From an uncultured Bacteroidales bacterium (GTDB lineage: Bacteria; Bacteroidota; Bacteroidia; Bacteroidales; FEN-979): a DNA stretch of 48,431 bases. Position numbers and translations under genes: made by a program. The stretch's first letter is position 1. Every line of letters starts with the position of its first letter. The stretch lies in NCBI GenBank assembly GCA_903959905.1, contig CAJBYO010000084.1, forward strand, positions 1-48,431. Direction: 5' to 3'. Under the pieces are notes generated by a model. The model was not told the origin of the DNA, did no database searches, and saw only the letters and a list, made by a program, of their open reading frames with translations. This document shows, in pieces, positions 1-8,036 of this stretch.

Positions 1-183
1 GGTACATGCCATGGCATGTACCTACCGCGACCAACGATATCATGGTAGGGCCACGCCATGGCGTGGCCCTTCTTCAACCATGGGCTCCACCCATGGCTGG
101 TAAATATCGCCCTTTCAGGGCTGGTGCTGCCAGAACTTCAAAATTCGTTGATCAATATTCAATGTTTATTGCAACCATGGTTG
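1..183. repeat. Cluster of CCATGG-centred palindromes
   Basis: Two perfect 22-bp palindromes lie at 1-22 and 48-69, both centred on CCATGG but with different arms (GGTACATG and GGGCCACG). A looser inverted repeat follows at 78-96 (CCATGGG, 5-base loop, CCCATGG), and a 12-bp palindrome CAACCATGGTTG at 172-183. Short open frames here are palindrome artefacts. The first element starts at base 1, so it may continue beyond the window. Role unknown; REP-like intergenic elements are the simplest reading. Confidence 0.75.
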
Positions 184-199
184 AAAACCATAGTTGATT

Positions 200-239
200 C
201 TCTGTGGTTCTCTGTGTCTCCTCCGTGTACCTCTGTGTA
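200..239 (+). repeat. CTCTGTGT-type dispersed intergenic repeat, copy 1
   Basis: This stretch is built from repeats of a CTCTGTGTN-like word. A reverse-complement copy (ACACAGAG words) lies at 2269-2301, on the other side of the two-component operon, and a fragment of the word recurs near 2521-2530. From 240 to 355 I see only an AT-rich leader for the kinase gene, with no convincing promoter. Confidence 0.6.
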
Positions 240-355
240 ATAATTAGACATGCGCCAAGAGGGGTTAATTCAAGGTTTCACCGTATTTTTCTGACGAATC
301 ATCAAAAAAAAATTGACAATCCCGAAATCAATGCCCACTTTTGTAAAAAAACAAC

Positions 356-1411
356 ATGGATATTGCCGGTCTCTATCACAAGGGGAAAAAACACTTCATC
401 ATTCAGCAGGCACTTTTCTGGCTTGTCAGCATCTTTCTTTTCACCGTTGTACTGATCTATACCCGCGGCGACTTTAACTTCTACGACATTGATCTCCGCA
501 TGGCCATGAACATCCTCATCACCGTGGGATTCCTGGCTATTTCGGTCTATGTCAACCTGCTGTGGCTCATACCTGTCTTCTTCAACAGGCGGAAATTCCT
601 GCTGTTCTTTATACTTGAAATCGGCAATATTCTCCTGTTCATCCTGCTTAATTACTTTGTGACCTATGTGTTTGAAGGCGGAACAGCCTCCACCAATTTC
701 TTTGCCGAGTTTGTTGCCGAGTTTATCCTGGTCCTTGTCTTTCTTATTTTGTCGACCCTGCTGAAAGTGATGCGCGATTCCATCACCCTCCAGGATGTTG
801 AACTGAAGATGAAAGAGGTTGAAAAACAAAAGATAGAGGCGGAACTCAGGGCGCTGAAGGCACAGGTCAACCCGCATTTCTTTTTCAACACCCTCAACAG
901 CCTGTATGCACTGAGCCTCGACAAGTCGGACAAGGCTCCGGAACTGATCCTGAAACTCTCGGATCTCATGCGGTATGTCATCTATGAATCCAAAGACGAT
1001 ATGGTACCGCTGGGCAAGCAACTTGAATTTCTCCAGAGCTATGTTTACCTCGAACGGTTGCGTCTGAATGAAAGCCTGGATGTGAAATTTGATGTGACCG
1101 GCGATCAGATGGAGGTAAAAATCGCCCCGCTCATTTTCCTGGCATTTATTGAAAATGCCTTTAAGCACGGTGCAAAGGACAAAAGTGACAACCCGTTCAT
1201 TCACATTGTTTTCAACCTGGAGCACGACGACCGGGTGATCTTTACCATCGACAACCGGGCTGATCCTTTCCGTGGCAAACTCCGCGACGGCGGCTTCGGC
1301 CTGTCAAATGTGAAAAAGCGGCTTGAACTGGTCTATCCGGGGAAATATGAACTCAATATCCGCGAAACGGTTTCATCCTTCCATGTTGATTTAACAATCT
1401 TCACAAAATGA
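356..1411 (+). CDS. LytS-type sensor histidine kinase
   Basis: A 351-aa membrane histidine kinase of the LytS/YehU (His_kinase, PF06580) class. It would phosphorylate the LytTR regulator encoded next. Four hydrophobic segments lie within residues 15-140, followed by a short charged coil (146-168). The H-box reads QVNPHFFFNTLN, with the phospho-acceptor His at 174. The N-box ENAFKH (266-271) and G-box GGFGLSN (312-318) form the ATPase domain. No periplasmic ligand domain is visible, so the stimulus is probably sensed in or at the membrane. The stop overlaps the regulator start by 4 bp (ATGA), so translation is likely coupled. The first ATG that keeps the whole first membrane segment is used. 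The signal and target genes cannot be deduced. Confidence 0.93.
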   Translation: MDIAGLYHKGKKHFIIQQALFWLVSIFLFTVVLIYTRGDFNFYDIDLRMAMNILITVGFLAISVYVNLLWLIPVFFNRRKFLLFFILEIGNILLFILLNYFVTYVFEGGTASTNFFAEFVAEFILVLVFLILSTLLKVMRDSITLQDVELKMKEVEKQKIEAELRALKAQVNPHFFFNTLNSLYALSLDKSDKAPELILKLSDLMRYVIYESKDDMVPLGKQLEFLQSYVYLERLRLNESLDVKFDVTGDQMEVKIAPLIFLAFIENAFKHGAKDKSDNPFIHIVFNLEHDDRVIFTIDNRADPFRGKLRDGGFGLSNVKKRLELVYPGKYELNIRETVSSFHVDLTIFTK

Positions 1412-2124
1412 ATATACGTTGCCTGATTATTGATGATGAGCCGCTGGCGCAGCGTGTCATTGAACGGTTTGCCGAAAATGTCCCCTTTCTTGAGATCATA
1501 AAGAAATGCAACAGCGCCATTGAGGCGATCGATGTGCTGCATGAGGTGGAGGTTGACCTGTTGTTTCTTGATATCAACATGCCGAGGTTGAGCGGAATGG
1601 ACTTTCTGAAAACGCTGAAGAACCCTCCGCTGGTCATCATCACCACCGCCTATGCTGAATTTGCCATCCAGGGATATGAACTTGATGTGGTGGATTACCT
1701 GATGAAACCTTTTGCCTTCGACCGTTTTTACAAGGCCATACAGAAAGCAGAAGAACTGCTGAAGGGGAAAACCAGCCGCCACCAGGAGGCCAGGGAGCCG
1801 GAAAAGCAGGAAGACACCTTTATCTTTATCAAGTCAAGTAAAAAAACCTACAAAGTAAACCTGCAAGATATCCTTTACATTGAAGCGCTGGGCGATTATG
1901 TTAAAATTTACACCACCGAAAAAATGATCATCAGCTACCAGTCGCTGAAAAACATTGAAACCCTCCTGCCCTCCGGCAGGTTCCCGAGGGTGCACAAATC
2001 GTTCATCATCGCCCTGTCGCGCATCGACCTCATTGAAGGCAATCAGGTAAAGATCAAAGACCGACTCATCCCGATCGGAACCAACTTTAAAGGGGACTTC
2101 GAAAAGTTGATCAAGATGATCTAG
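1408..2124 (+). CDS. LytTR-family response regulator
   Basis: A 238-aa two-domain response regulator. The receiver domain (about 1-120) has the acidic pair D9/D10, the phospho-acceptor Asp55 in FLDINMP, Thr79/80 and Lys100 in the MKPF motif. The C-terminal LytTR DNA-binding domain (about 140-238) has the usual sequence around FIKSSKKTYKV, EALGDYVKIYT and FPRVHKSFIIAL. It overlaps the kinase gene by 4 bp and forms a two-gene operon with it. LytTR regulators bind paired direct repeats; no such pair was recognised nearby, so the regulon is unknown. An array of 9-bp repeats starts 8 bp after the stop codon. Confidence 0.95.
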   Translation: MNIRCLIIDDEPLAQRVIERFAENVPFLEIIKKCNSAIEAIDVLHEVEVDLLFLDINMPRLSGMDFLKTLKNPPLVIITTAYAEFAIQGYELDVVDYLMKPFAFDRFYKAIQKAEELLKGKTSRHQEAREPEKQEDTFIFIKSSKKTYKVNLQDILYIEALGDYVKIYTTEKMIISYQSLKNIETLLPSGRFPRVHKSFIIALSRIDLIEGNQVKIKDRLIPIGTNFKGDFEKLIKMI

Positions 2125-2131
2125 TGAAGGG

Positions 2132-2203
2132 AATGCAGGCAATGCAAGGAATGCAAACATTGCAATGAATGCAAACAATGCAATGAATGCAGACAATGCA
2201 GAC
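2132..2203 (+). repeat. 9-bp tandem array AATGCANNN, 8 units
   Basis: Eight consecutive 9-bp units share AWTGCA and differ only in the last three bases (GGC, AGG, AAC, ATG, AAC, ATG, GAC, GAC). It is the mirror partner of the array at 2608-2678, which also has eight units in the opposite orientation. Confidence 0.9.
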
Positions 2204-2268
2204 AATGGAGGTGCCTGGGGACCTGGAGGACCAATGGTATATCACACGTAAATCTTCTGTTTTTTTTG

Positions 2269-2301
2269 TTACACAGAGCGACACAGAGGAGACACAGAGC
2301 G
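2269..2301 (-). repeat. CTCTGTGT-type dispersed intergenic repeat, copy 2 (inverted)
   Basis: The sequence runs TTACACAGAG, CGACACAGAG, GAGACACAGAG. It is the reverse-complement counterpart of the repeat at 200-239, so an imperfect inverted pair brackets the two-component operon. Confidence 0.6.
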
Positions 2302-2343
2302 TGAATTTTGTTTCTCCTTGAGTTGAATTTGTATGTTTAAACC

Positions 2344-2462
2344 TGTGCCGTAGGCACAATATGTGGGTAGAAGTTGAATGTTTACGCAACTATCTCGTCC
2401 CGTACGGGACGAAATAATGCATTTATACACATTTTACTACCCATATAACATCCCTAAAGGGA
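2344..2462. repeat. Three clustered short palindromes
   Basis: TGTGCC-GTA-GGCACA at 2344-2358, a perfect 18-bp palindrome TCGTCCCGTACGGGACGA at 2395-2412, and TCCCT-AA-AGGGA at 2451-2462. All three have C-rich left and G-rich right arms and are spaced about 40-50 bp apart. They look like one composite intergenic element rather than terminators, because none is followed by a T-run. Confidence 0.7.
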
Positions 2463-2607
2463 TTTAAAAACATTTTTAAACAGCCTCTCAGTCCTACAAC
2501 AATATTGTTAACTCTATGGCCCTCTGTGTAATTCATTTTTAACACAGCCACATGGAGAAGGCCATGAGCATACACACATACATCTTACCTGAAAACATGT
2601 AAAACCT

Positions 2608-2678
2608 TGCTGCATTGCCTGCATTGTTTGCATTGTTTGCATTCCTGCATTCTTTGCATTGCTTGCATTCTTTGCATT
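2608..2678 (-). repeat. 9-bp tandem array NNNTGCATT, 8 units (inverted copy)
   Basis: Eight units of NNNTGCATT, one of them 8 bp long. This is the reverse complement of the unit at 2132-2203. The array ends inside the stop codon (2677-2679, TAA on the minus strand) of the LysE-family gene. Confidence 0.9.
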
Positions 2679-3348
2679 AGGGGACCTGGAGAGAGATGCC
2701 TTTAAAGTATTCCAGCAGTGACCCGGTGATGATAAAGGTGCCCAGGATGATAAAGAGCAGCCCCACGATCCGGTTCATCCAGAGTTTGACCTGGGGGTTA
2801 CCTGCAATCTTGATCTTGTTGGCGAGCACAACCTTCATTATGTCTGTCATCAGGATGACCGAGAGGCTGCCGGCAAAGAACAGCGCAACAGATTTTTGAT
2901 TTCCCCCGTAGGTGGCATTGATGGCCAGCATGGAGGTGATCCAGAACACCCACAGGAACGGGTTGGCCAGGTTCAGGATAAAACCCTTGAAGAAATAGGG
3001 CAGCGCCCCCTTGTTCTTGACCTTGATCTCGTTGATGGCCTCCACCTGTTCGGTTTGGGGCACTCGTTTAAAGAAGGTGTAAAATCCGAAGCTGCACATC
3101 ACGATGCCGCCGATGATGCCAAGCACGAGATGGTACCGTGGGTCTGTGACGATGCTGGCGGCGCCGAAATAAAAGCCGACCACCAGGGTTACGTCGCTCA
3201 TGAAGATACCGGCGGCAAGAAAAATCCCGACCTTCACCCCGTACTTGATGCTGGTTTGAAGCAAGGCAAACAGGGCCGGACCGAGGGAGATCGCGACGGT
3301 CAGTCCAAGGATGATGCCTTCAAACAGGGGATGCAGGATGGAACTCAA
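2677..3348 (-). CDS. LysE-family amino-acid exporter-like membrane protein
   Basis: A 223-aa protein of the LysE/RhtB translocator type, with about six hydrophobic helices. The N-terminal signature is visible as GLTVAISLGPALFALLQTSI (about 15-34), where the family has a conserved G-P pair in the first helix; NPFLWVFWI lies mid-protein. Such proteins export amino acids or small metabolites across the inner membrane; the substrate cannot be read from sequence. The start overlaps the end of the GH3 gene by 4 bp, so the two form an operon on the minus strand. The stop codon lies in a 9-bp repeat array. Confidence 0.87.
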   Translation of the reverse strand: MSSILHPLFEGIILGLTVAISLGPALFALLQTSIKYGVKVGIFLAAGIFMSDVTLVVGFYFGAASIVTDPRYHLVLGIIGGIVMCSFGFYTFFKRVPQTEQVEAINEIKVKNKGALPYFFKGFILNLANPFLWVFWITSMLAINATYGGNQKSVALFFAGSLSVILMTDIMKVVLANKIKIAGNPQVKLWMNRIVGLLFIILGTFIITGSLLEYFKGISLQVP

Positions 3349-4889
3349 CGGTTCTGTTTTTGTTTAAATGATTTCACGTGTTCTTCCCATTGTTCGCGCT
3401 GACCGTTTTTAAGCACCCTGGGAAATTTGTGCGCACCGCCTTCCTTGCCAAGCACCTTCATCCAGTCATGGAACACCTGCAAAGGTAATACTTCTGCGGA
3501 AACGTTTTTTATAGCTTCAATTCGCTCAACACGGTAATCGTCGTTCAGCACTTTCAAATACGCGTCAAGCCTGGCTGCTGCAACTTCCGGGTCGAGGGCA
3601 TCATCGGTGCCGAGATACCATTTATGCGCAAAGAGGTTGCCATAGCGCACACCTGTGATGGTGAATTCGCTGATCTTAATGTTGTATTCATCCTGCAGCA
3701 TCCGGATGGCGCGGTTGATGTTGTCCTGGGAAACATGTTCGCCGCAGAGGCTTATAAATTGCTTAGTGCGGCCGGTGAGGATGATCTCCCCCCGCTCCAC
3801 CGAAGTGAATTTGATCGTGTCGCCGATCAGGTATCGCCATGCCCCTGCGCAGGTCGACATCAGCAGTGCATACTCCTTACCCTGTTCAACCTCAGAAATG
3901 GTTAGCGTTTCGGGATTGGCCTTCAGCTCGCCGTCGCTGTCAAAATTGTTACCTGTGTATGGAATGAACTCATAAAAAATCCCATTGTCAAGGATCAGTT
4001 CCATCGCACCCTGGCTTCCCGGCTTCTGGTATGCAATATATCCTTCGGATGCCAGGTACGATTGGTTATAAAGGATCGGATGCCGGAAAAGCTTTTCAAA
4101 ACTCCGCATATACGGCTCAAAGGAAACGCCGCTGTGCACGTAAGCAGCCAGGTTTGGCCAGATGTCGTGGATGGTTTCAACGCCATGATGGGCAATGATC
4201 TTTTCCATCATGATCTGGATCCAGGCGGGCACGCCGACCATGATCCCGATATCCCAGTTCCTGGCGTTTCGCACGATCTCGTTCAGTTTAACCGTCCACT
4301 CCTGTTCCCGGGAGATCACCCTGCCGGGCTTGTAGAAGTGCTGAAACCAGAAGGGGATGTTTTTTGCCGTGATGCCGGAAAGGTCGCCCTGGTAATAGGT
4401 TCCGTTGAACTGCAGGTGGGTGCTGCCGCCGATCATCAATATCCCCTTCTCATAAAACTTATCAGGGAAATCATATTTGGTGGTTGTAACAAGCTGGCGT
4501 ACACTCGCCCGCTGAATGGCCCGCAGCATGTCGGGCGTTACCGGGATATGTTTTGAGGAGGCCTCGGATGTACCCGAAGTCAGTGCAAAATATTTGACCC
4601 TCCCCGGCCAGGCAACGTACGATTCGCCGTTCAGGCTCCGGTACCACCAGTTCTTGAACATGGCGTTGTAATCATGCACCGGAACCCTGGAACGGAACAT
4701 CTCCATAAATTCAGGCTGTCCCGCCAACTCGCCAAAATCGTAGTATTCTCCAAAGGCGGTGTCCCTGGCACGCATCAGCAGTTTACGCAATACCCTTTCC
4801 TGCTCCCTGACGGGGTCAACCCTGCGGATATCAATGGGTAACTGGCGTAATTCGTAAGCTTTTCGGATGATCGATCCAAGAAAAGGCAT
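3345..4889 (-). CDS. GH3 auxin-responsive promoter family protein (acyl-adenylate-forming)
   Basis: A 514-aa protein of the GH3 family (PF03321), which is widespread in Bacteroidota as well as plants. Plant members join amino acids to acyl acids through an acyl-adenylate; the bacterial substrates are not established. The ATP/AMP-binding segment FALTSGTSEASSKHIPVT lies near residues 97-114, and LIGDTIKFTS plus ILTGRTKQFISLCGEHVS lie near residues 355-390, matching the adenylate-forming core. Full length for the family. It is the first gene of a two-gene operon with the LysE-type exporter, so the conjugate it makes could be exported by its neighbour; that is inference. A weak -7-like sequence TAACTTTA lies upstream on the minus strand. 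Confidence 0.9.
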   Translation of the reverse strand: MPFLGSIIRKAYELRQLPIDIRRVDPVREQERVLRKLLMRARDTAFGEYYDFGELAGQPEFMEMFRSRVPVHDYNAMFKNWWYRSLNGESYVAWPGRVKYFALTSGTSEASSKHIPVTPDMLRAIQRASVRQLVTTTKYDFPDKFYEKGILMIGGSTHLQFNGTYYQGDLSGITAKNIPFWFQHFYKPGRVISREQEWTVKLNEIVRNARNWDIGIMVGVPAWIQIMMEKIIAHHGVETIHDIWPNLAAYVHSGVSFEPYMRSFEKLFRHPILYNQSYLASEGYIAYQKPGSQGAMELILDNGIFYEFIPYTGNNFDSDGELKANPETLTISEVEQGKEYALLMSTCAGAWRYLIGDTIKFTSVERGEIILTGRTKQFISLCGEHVSQDNINRAIRMLQDEYNIKISEFTITGVRYGNLFAHKWYLGTDDALDPEVAAARLDAYLKVLNDDYRVERIEAIKNVSAEVLPLQVFHDWMKVLGKEGGAHKFPRVLKNGQREQWEEHVKSFKQKQNR

Positions 4890-5000
4890 GGGGATGAGGT
4901 ATAATCAGCATATTGAGAACGTAAAGTTAGTAAAAAATGTGTAATTTCGGTTTTTATCATGTGTTCACCTGCTCACTCGTTCACCATACATCACGATCCG

Positions 5001-5876
5001 ATGAAAGTAAAAATAACCAAAGAAATTACCCTGCTGGAGCATATGCTCGCAGAACTCCAGACAGCGTCAAAAACCACAGCCAAGCAGAAGATTGTCCATG
5101 GCAATGTTCGTGTAAACGGGAGAATGGTCACCAATCCGTCAACAATGCTGAAAGCAGGTGATGCCGTTGAATATGTGAAGCAGGTGGTGAAGATCAATAA
5201 GATCAAACCTCCGTACCAGGTGCTGTTTGAAGATGAGTCCATCCTGGTGGCAGTGAAACCGGCGGGTTTGCTGACCATCGGCGACCGGGGCCTCGGGGGC
5301 ACATCCTTTTACCAGATGATGCAGGCTTACGTCAAGGAAAATTCAAAGGGGAGAGAGCGCCTGTTTGTGGTTCACCGGCTCGACCGTGAAGTTTCCGGTA
5401 TCCTGCTTTTTGCCAAAAGTGAAAAGCTCCAGGAGGAGATAAAGGAGCACTGGATGGACACGAAGAAACTATACTATGCCCTGGTGGAGGGCCAGCCTAA
5501 AGAGGACAAGGGGACGATCCGCAGCTGGCTGGTTGAAGGCCACGACCAGAAGGTATATTCCGTGCAGGTCCAGGAAGGAGCGAAATTGGGGATCACCCAT
5601 TACCGCGTGATGGACCGGACCCCCGATTACGCGCTGCTGGAGGTTGAACTTGAAACCGGCCGCAAAAATCAGATCCGTGTTCATTTGTCGGAGATGGACT
5701 GCCCGGTGGTGGGCGACCGGCGGTATGGCGCCGATGCAACCTATGAAAGGCGGATCCGCCTGCACGCCTATTATCTTTCCATCCGCCACCCGCTCACCGG
5801 AAATCTCATCGACTTTAAAAGCAAAATGCCCAAAGGGTTCCTGGAACTCAAGCCCGGCGACGAAAAATATAAATAG
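5001..5876 (+). CDS. RluA-family pseudouridine synthase with N-terminal S4 domain
   Basis: A 291-aa RNA pseudouridine synthase. An S4 RNA-binding domain occupies about residues 1-60, followed by the RluA catalytic domain. The active-site motif HRLDREVSG is at 125-133, with catalytic Asp128. Later motifs include LETGRKNQIRVH, the usual Arg/Gln-rich strand. It isomerises uridine in rRNA or tRNA; which site cannot be assigned. The start at 5001 (MKVKITKEI) is preferred because an S4 domain begins there; an in-frame ATG at 4959 would add 14 non-conserved residues. It converges with the methylase gene, with 21 bp between stops. Confidence 0.92.
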   Translation: MKVKITKEITLLEHMLAELQTASKTTAKQKIVHGNVRVNGRMVTNPSTMLKAGDAVEYVKQVVKINKIKPPYQVLFEDESILVAVKPAGLLTIGDRGLGGTSFYQMMQAYVKENSKGRERLFVVHRLDREVSGILLFAKSEKLQEEIKEHWMDTKKLYYALVEGQPKEDKGTIRSWLVEGHDQKVYSVQVQEGAKLGITHYRVMDRTPDYALLEVELETGRKNQIRVHLSEMDCPVVGDRRYGADATYERRIRLHAYYLSIRHPLTGNLIDFKSKMPKGFLELKPGDEKYK

Positions 5877-5897
5877 TCCCGTCTTTGTAATGTGGGC

Positions 5898-6698
5898 CTA
5901 CGCGAAGTCCCGCTGCCGCATGGCCTCAAAGATCACGATGGCCGCAGATGCAGAAACATTCATGGAATCGATCTTCCCCATCATGGGGATCTTAATAAGG
6001 TCATCGGCCCCGTCGAGCCATGTTTTGCTTAACCCGTTCGCTTCTGATCCCATCACGATGGCTGCAGGCTGGTTAAAGTCTGTTTTATGGTAATGGTGCG
6101 TGGCGGTAAGTGCGGTGCCGAACATTTTTATACCGGTGGCCTTCATCCATGAAATGGTCTCTTCCGACGTTGCAGTAACGACGGGCATTGTAAACACACA
6201 GCCAATCCCCGACCTGATGGCATTCGGATTGTAAATGTCGGTTTGCGGGTCGCAGATGATCACTGCATCAAGGTTGGCGGCATCGGCTGTTCTGAGCAGG
6301 GCGCCGAGGTTTCCCGGTTTTTCAACGGTTTCAAGCACCAGGATCAGCGGGCGCTCCCTGAGTTTAAGATCATTAAAATGCAACCTCCGGGGTTCCGCCA
6401 GTGCAATTAAACCACCCGTGTCGTTGCGGTATGCCATGCGGTTAAACACCTCCCTGGTGATTTCAGCAAGTTCGGTACGGTTGCTGTGGCTTATCAGCGC
6501 TTTCAGGTCATGTTCCGAAACCAGTTCAGGAGAATAGAATAGATCGGTGATGGTAAACCCGCTGGCCATGGCAAGCCTGATTTCGCGAAGGCCCTCAATG
6601 ACGATCCTGTTCTGTTCCTTACGGGCACGCGGCTTCTCGCAGAGTAGCAGCACGTTTTTGATGAGCGGATTTTGTAAGCTGGTAATGATTTTTGCCAT
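5898..6698 (-). CDS. SpoU/TrmH-family RNA 2'-O-methyltransferase
   Basis: A 266-aa SPOUT-class enzyme that would transfer a methyl group from SAM to a ribose 2'-OH in rRNA or tRNA. An N-terminal substrate-binding domain (about 1-95, with NRIVIEGLREI) precedes the knotted catalytic domain. The three SpoU motifs are visible: ETVEKPGNLGALLRTADA (motif 1), AAIVMGSEANGLS (motif 2) and IPMMGKIDSMNVSASAAI (motif 3), the last carrying the N-V-S-x-S signature. It starts 15 bp after the hydrolase gene on the same strand, so the two are probably co-transcribed although functionally unrelated. Confidence 0.93.
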   Translation of the reverse strand: MAKIITSLQNPLIKNVLLLCEKPRARKEQNRIVIEGLREIRLAMASGFTITDLFYSPELVSEHDLKALISHSNRTELAEITREVFNRMAYRNDTGGLIALAEPRRLHFNDLKLRERPLILVLETVEKPGNLGALLRTADAANLDAVIICDPQTDIYNPNAIRSGIGCVFTMPVVTATSEETISWMKATGIKMFGTALTATHHYHKTDFNQPAAIVMGSEANGLSKTWLDGADDLIKIPMMGKIDSMNVSASAAIVIFEAMRQRDFA

Positions 6699-6713
6699 AA
6701 TTATGCGCTGATT

Positions 6714-7955
6714 TCAACGTTTCAGGATTTTAACCACCCGTGATTCATGTGAATCTTTGAATTCGGCAAAGTAGATGCCGCTTGTCCAGGATTGCATATC
6801 GAGGGTAAGGCAAAACTGCGTTCCTGCCGGTACGATGGTACGGTCAAACATCATCCTTCCGTAAACATCTTTTACCTTCAGCAAAACCGGCAGGTTTCCC
6901 GGCGTGTTTCCCCGAATGGATGCATAATTCTCCGCGGGGTTTGGAAAAATATTGAATGGGTAGTCCTCCTTAGCAGGGTAAACAGATGTTGTTGTGCAGG
7001 ATTTTTGAAAGGTAATTCGCGGCGAGGTGTTCAGGGAGTCGTTGAATGCGGTCCATGCAGCAGGTACATTTTTCAGATAAAAATCGAGGTAAAGTTTTGT
7101 GAAATCAAGGGTTGTTGCGTGCTGCTGCTCACGCGTGATGGTGAATGGCGGACAACCGAATTCCCCCAGGGAGCAGATAAAATTTGCATCGGCGAAGTAA
7201 CAGTGCCCTCCGCCCTTGATGTTGATCAGCACTTTGCAGTTGCAGGCAAGGGAATCATACATCGGAACCTGGTTTGTCGCCGGGGGAGTCACACAGTCTT
7301 TATCGGCCGAGAATACCAGCGACGGGATGGTGACCCCGGTCGCTGCACTGATGGCCGACGGATTGGTTTCCGCTGCAGCCCAGGTTACCATGACAGTGGG
7401 TTCCGTATTGTTTTTGCATCCGAGGAAGGAAGCACCGCCCCCCATGGAATGCCCCATGATCGCGGATGTGCTGTCAACATGCTGAAAAAAAGGAGATGAC
7501 GGTGTGAGCCCTTCGGTTTTCATTTGTTGAACCAGGAACGCCAGATCAGTGCCATATTCTGCATGGTTGGGCGCCAGGGATGTTTCAGTTTTGGGAAAAA
7601 CAAGGATATAACCGGCCGGTACAATGGCGTTTTTAAAATAGAAATATGAATCAAAACCCATCTGGAAGCCGTGTCCGAAAATAATAACCGGGAACTGGCC
7701 CTCAGCAACGGGTGTGTTTTCCCCGGCCGAAAGGCCCGGGTAATAGATTTCGGAAGGAAGCGGGCGGTTGCCCCTGGCCGGGTCAAAATAAGTGGTTGAC
7801 AGGTGACCGATGGGCAGATTCTGAGACCGGCCGGCAACCGGAAAACTGCAAATCACCGTTATAAAATAAACAGTAAACAATAGCCTGCGGATAAAAATAA
7901 CTCCGAAAACCTCTGCTTTTTCTTTTATTGAGTGTTGAATTTCAGCGATATACAT
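6714..7955 (-). CDS. Secreted alpha/beta hydrolase with T9SS sorting domain
   Basis: A 413-aa exported hydrolase of the chlorophyllase / platelet-activating-factor acetylhydrolase-like kind. After a long charged leader, a hydrophobic segment at about 25-40 serves as signal peptide. The oxyanion region is FGHGFQMG (93-100), the nucleophile elbow GHSMGG gives Ser170, Asp218 or Asp220 lies in FSADKDCVTPP, and His251 in GGGHCYF completes the triad. The last 80 residues (from about 333, FNIFPNPAENYASI, to VVKILKR) are a T9SS type A sorting domain, so the enzyme should cross the outer membrane. The substrate is unknown; esters or lipids are plausible. No other in-frame ATG would shorten the leader. 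It is divergent from the Rrf2 regulator. Confidence 0.88.
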   Translation of the reverse strand: MYIAEIQHSIKEKAEVFGVIFIRRLLFTVYFITVICSFPVAGRSQNLPIGHLSTTYFDPARGNRPLPSEIYYPGLSAGENTPVAEGQFPVIIFGHGFQMGFDSYFYFKNAIVPAGYILVFPKTETSLAPNHAEYGTDLAFLVQQMKTEGLTPSSPFFQHVDSTSAIMGHSMGGGASFLGCKNNTEPTVMVTWAAAETNPSAISAATGVTIPSLVFSADKDCVTPPATNQVPMYDSLACNCKVLINIKGGGHCYFADANFICSLGEFGCPPFTITREQQHATTLDFTKLYLDFYLKNVPAAWTAFNDSLNTSPRITFQKSCTTTSVYPAKEDYPFNIFPNPAENYASIRGNTPGNLPVLLKVKDVYGRMMFDRTIVPAGTQFCLTLDMQSWTSGIYFAEFKDSHESRVVKILKR

Positions 7956-7978
7956 TTAAATAAAATATTTTATTTATT

Positions 7979-8012
7979 TTTGTCGGAGATAAAAAAAAAG
8001 CGATTACATTTG
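7979..8012 (+). promoter_or_regulatory. Bacteroidota-type promoter of the Rrf2 gene
   Basis: A -7 box TACATTTG (8005-8012, followed by C) matches the TAnnTTTG consensus, with a TTTG (7979-7982) 22 bp upstream acting as the -33 element. The start codon lies at 8037. Confidence 0.65.
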
Positions 8013-8013
8013 C

Positions 8014-8032
8014 GTATTAAAATACCTGAATA
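8014..8032 (+). promoter_or_regulatory. Candidate Rrf2 operator 1
   Basis: It contains the inverted repeat GTATT-AA-AATAC (8014-8025) overlapping ATACCTGAATA (8022-8032). It lies directly after the promoter box and ahead of the regulator start, where a bound repressor would block transcription. The word ATACCTRAATA recurs upstream of the ferredoxin gene. Confidence 0.45.
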
Positions 8033-8036
8033 GTTT

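Larger units (their letters stand above)
2125..2676. other. Gene-free repeat hot spot between the regulator and lysE
   Basis: About 550 bp without a credible gene. In order it holds the AATGCANNN array, a copy of GGGGACCTGGAG (2217-2228) that recurs at 2680-2691, the inverted CTCTGTGT-type repeat (2269-2301), three short hairpins (2344-2462) and the inverted NNNTGCATT array (2608-2678). The 92-aa and 123-aa minus-strand frames here read through repeats or through the regulator gene and are not accepted as genes. Confidence 0.8.

Noticed and set aside
302..1225. 307-aa minus-strand frame opposite the sensor kinase
   Set aside because: It lies within the kinase gene, whose motifs are all on the plus strand; the antisense frame has no recognisable domain.
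2344..2412. Rho-independent terminators of the regulator operon
   Set aside because: The hairpins lie 220-290 bp after the stop and have no T-run.
7216..7499. Plus-strand frames opposite the secreted hydrolase
   Set aside because: The hydrolase has a complete catalytic triad and sorting domain on the minus strand; the opposite frames show nothing.
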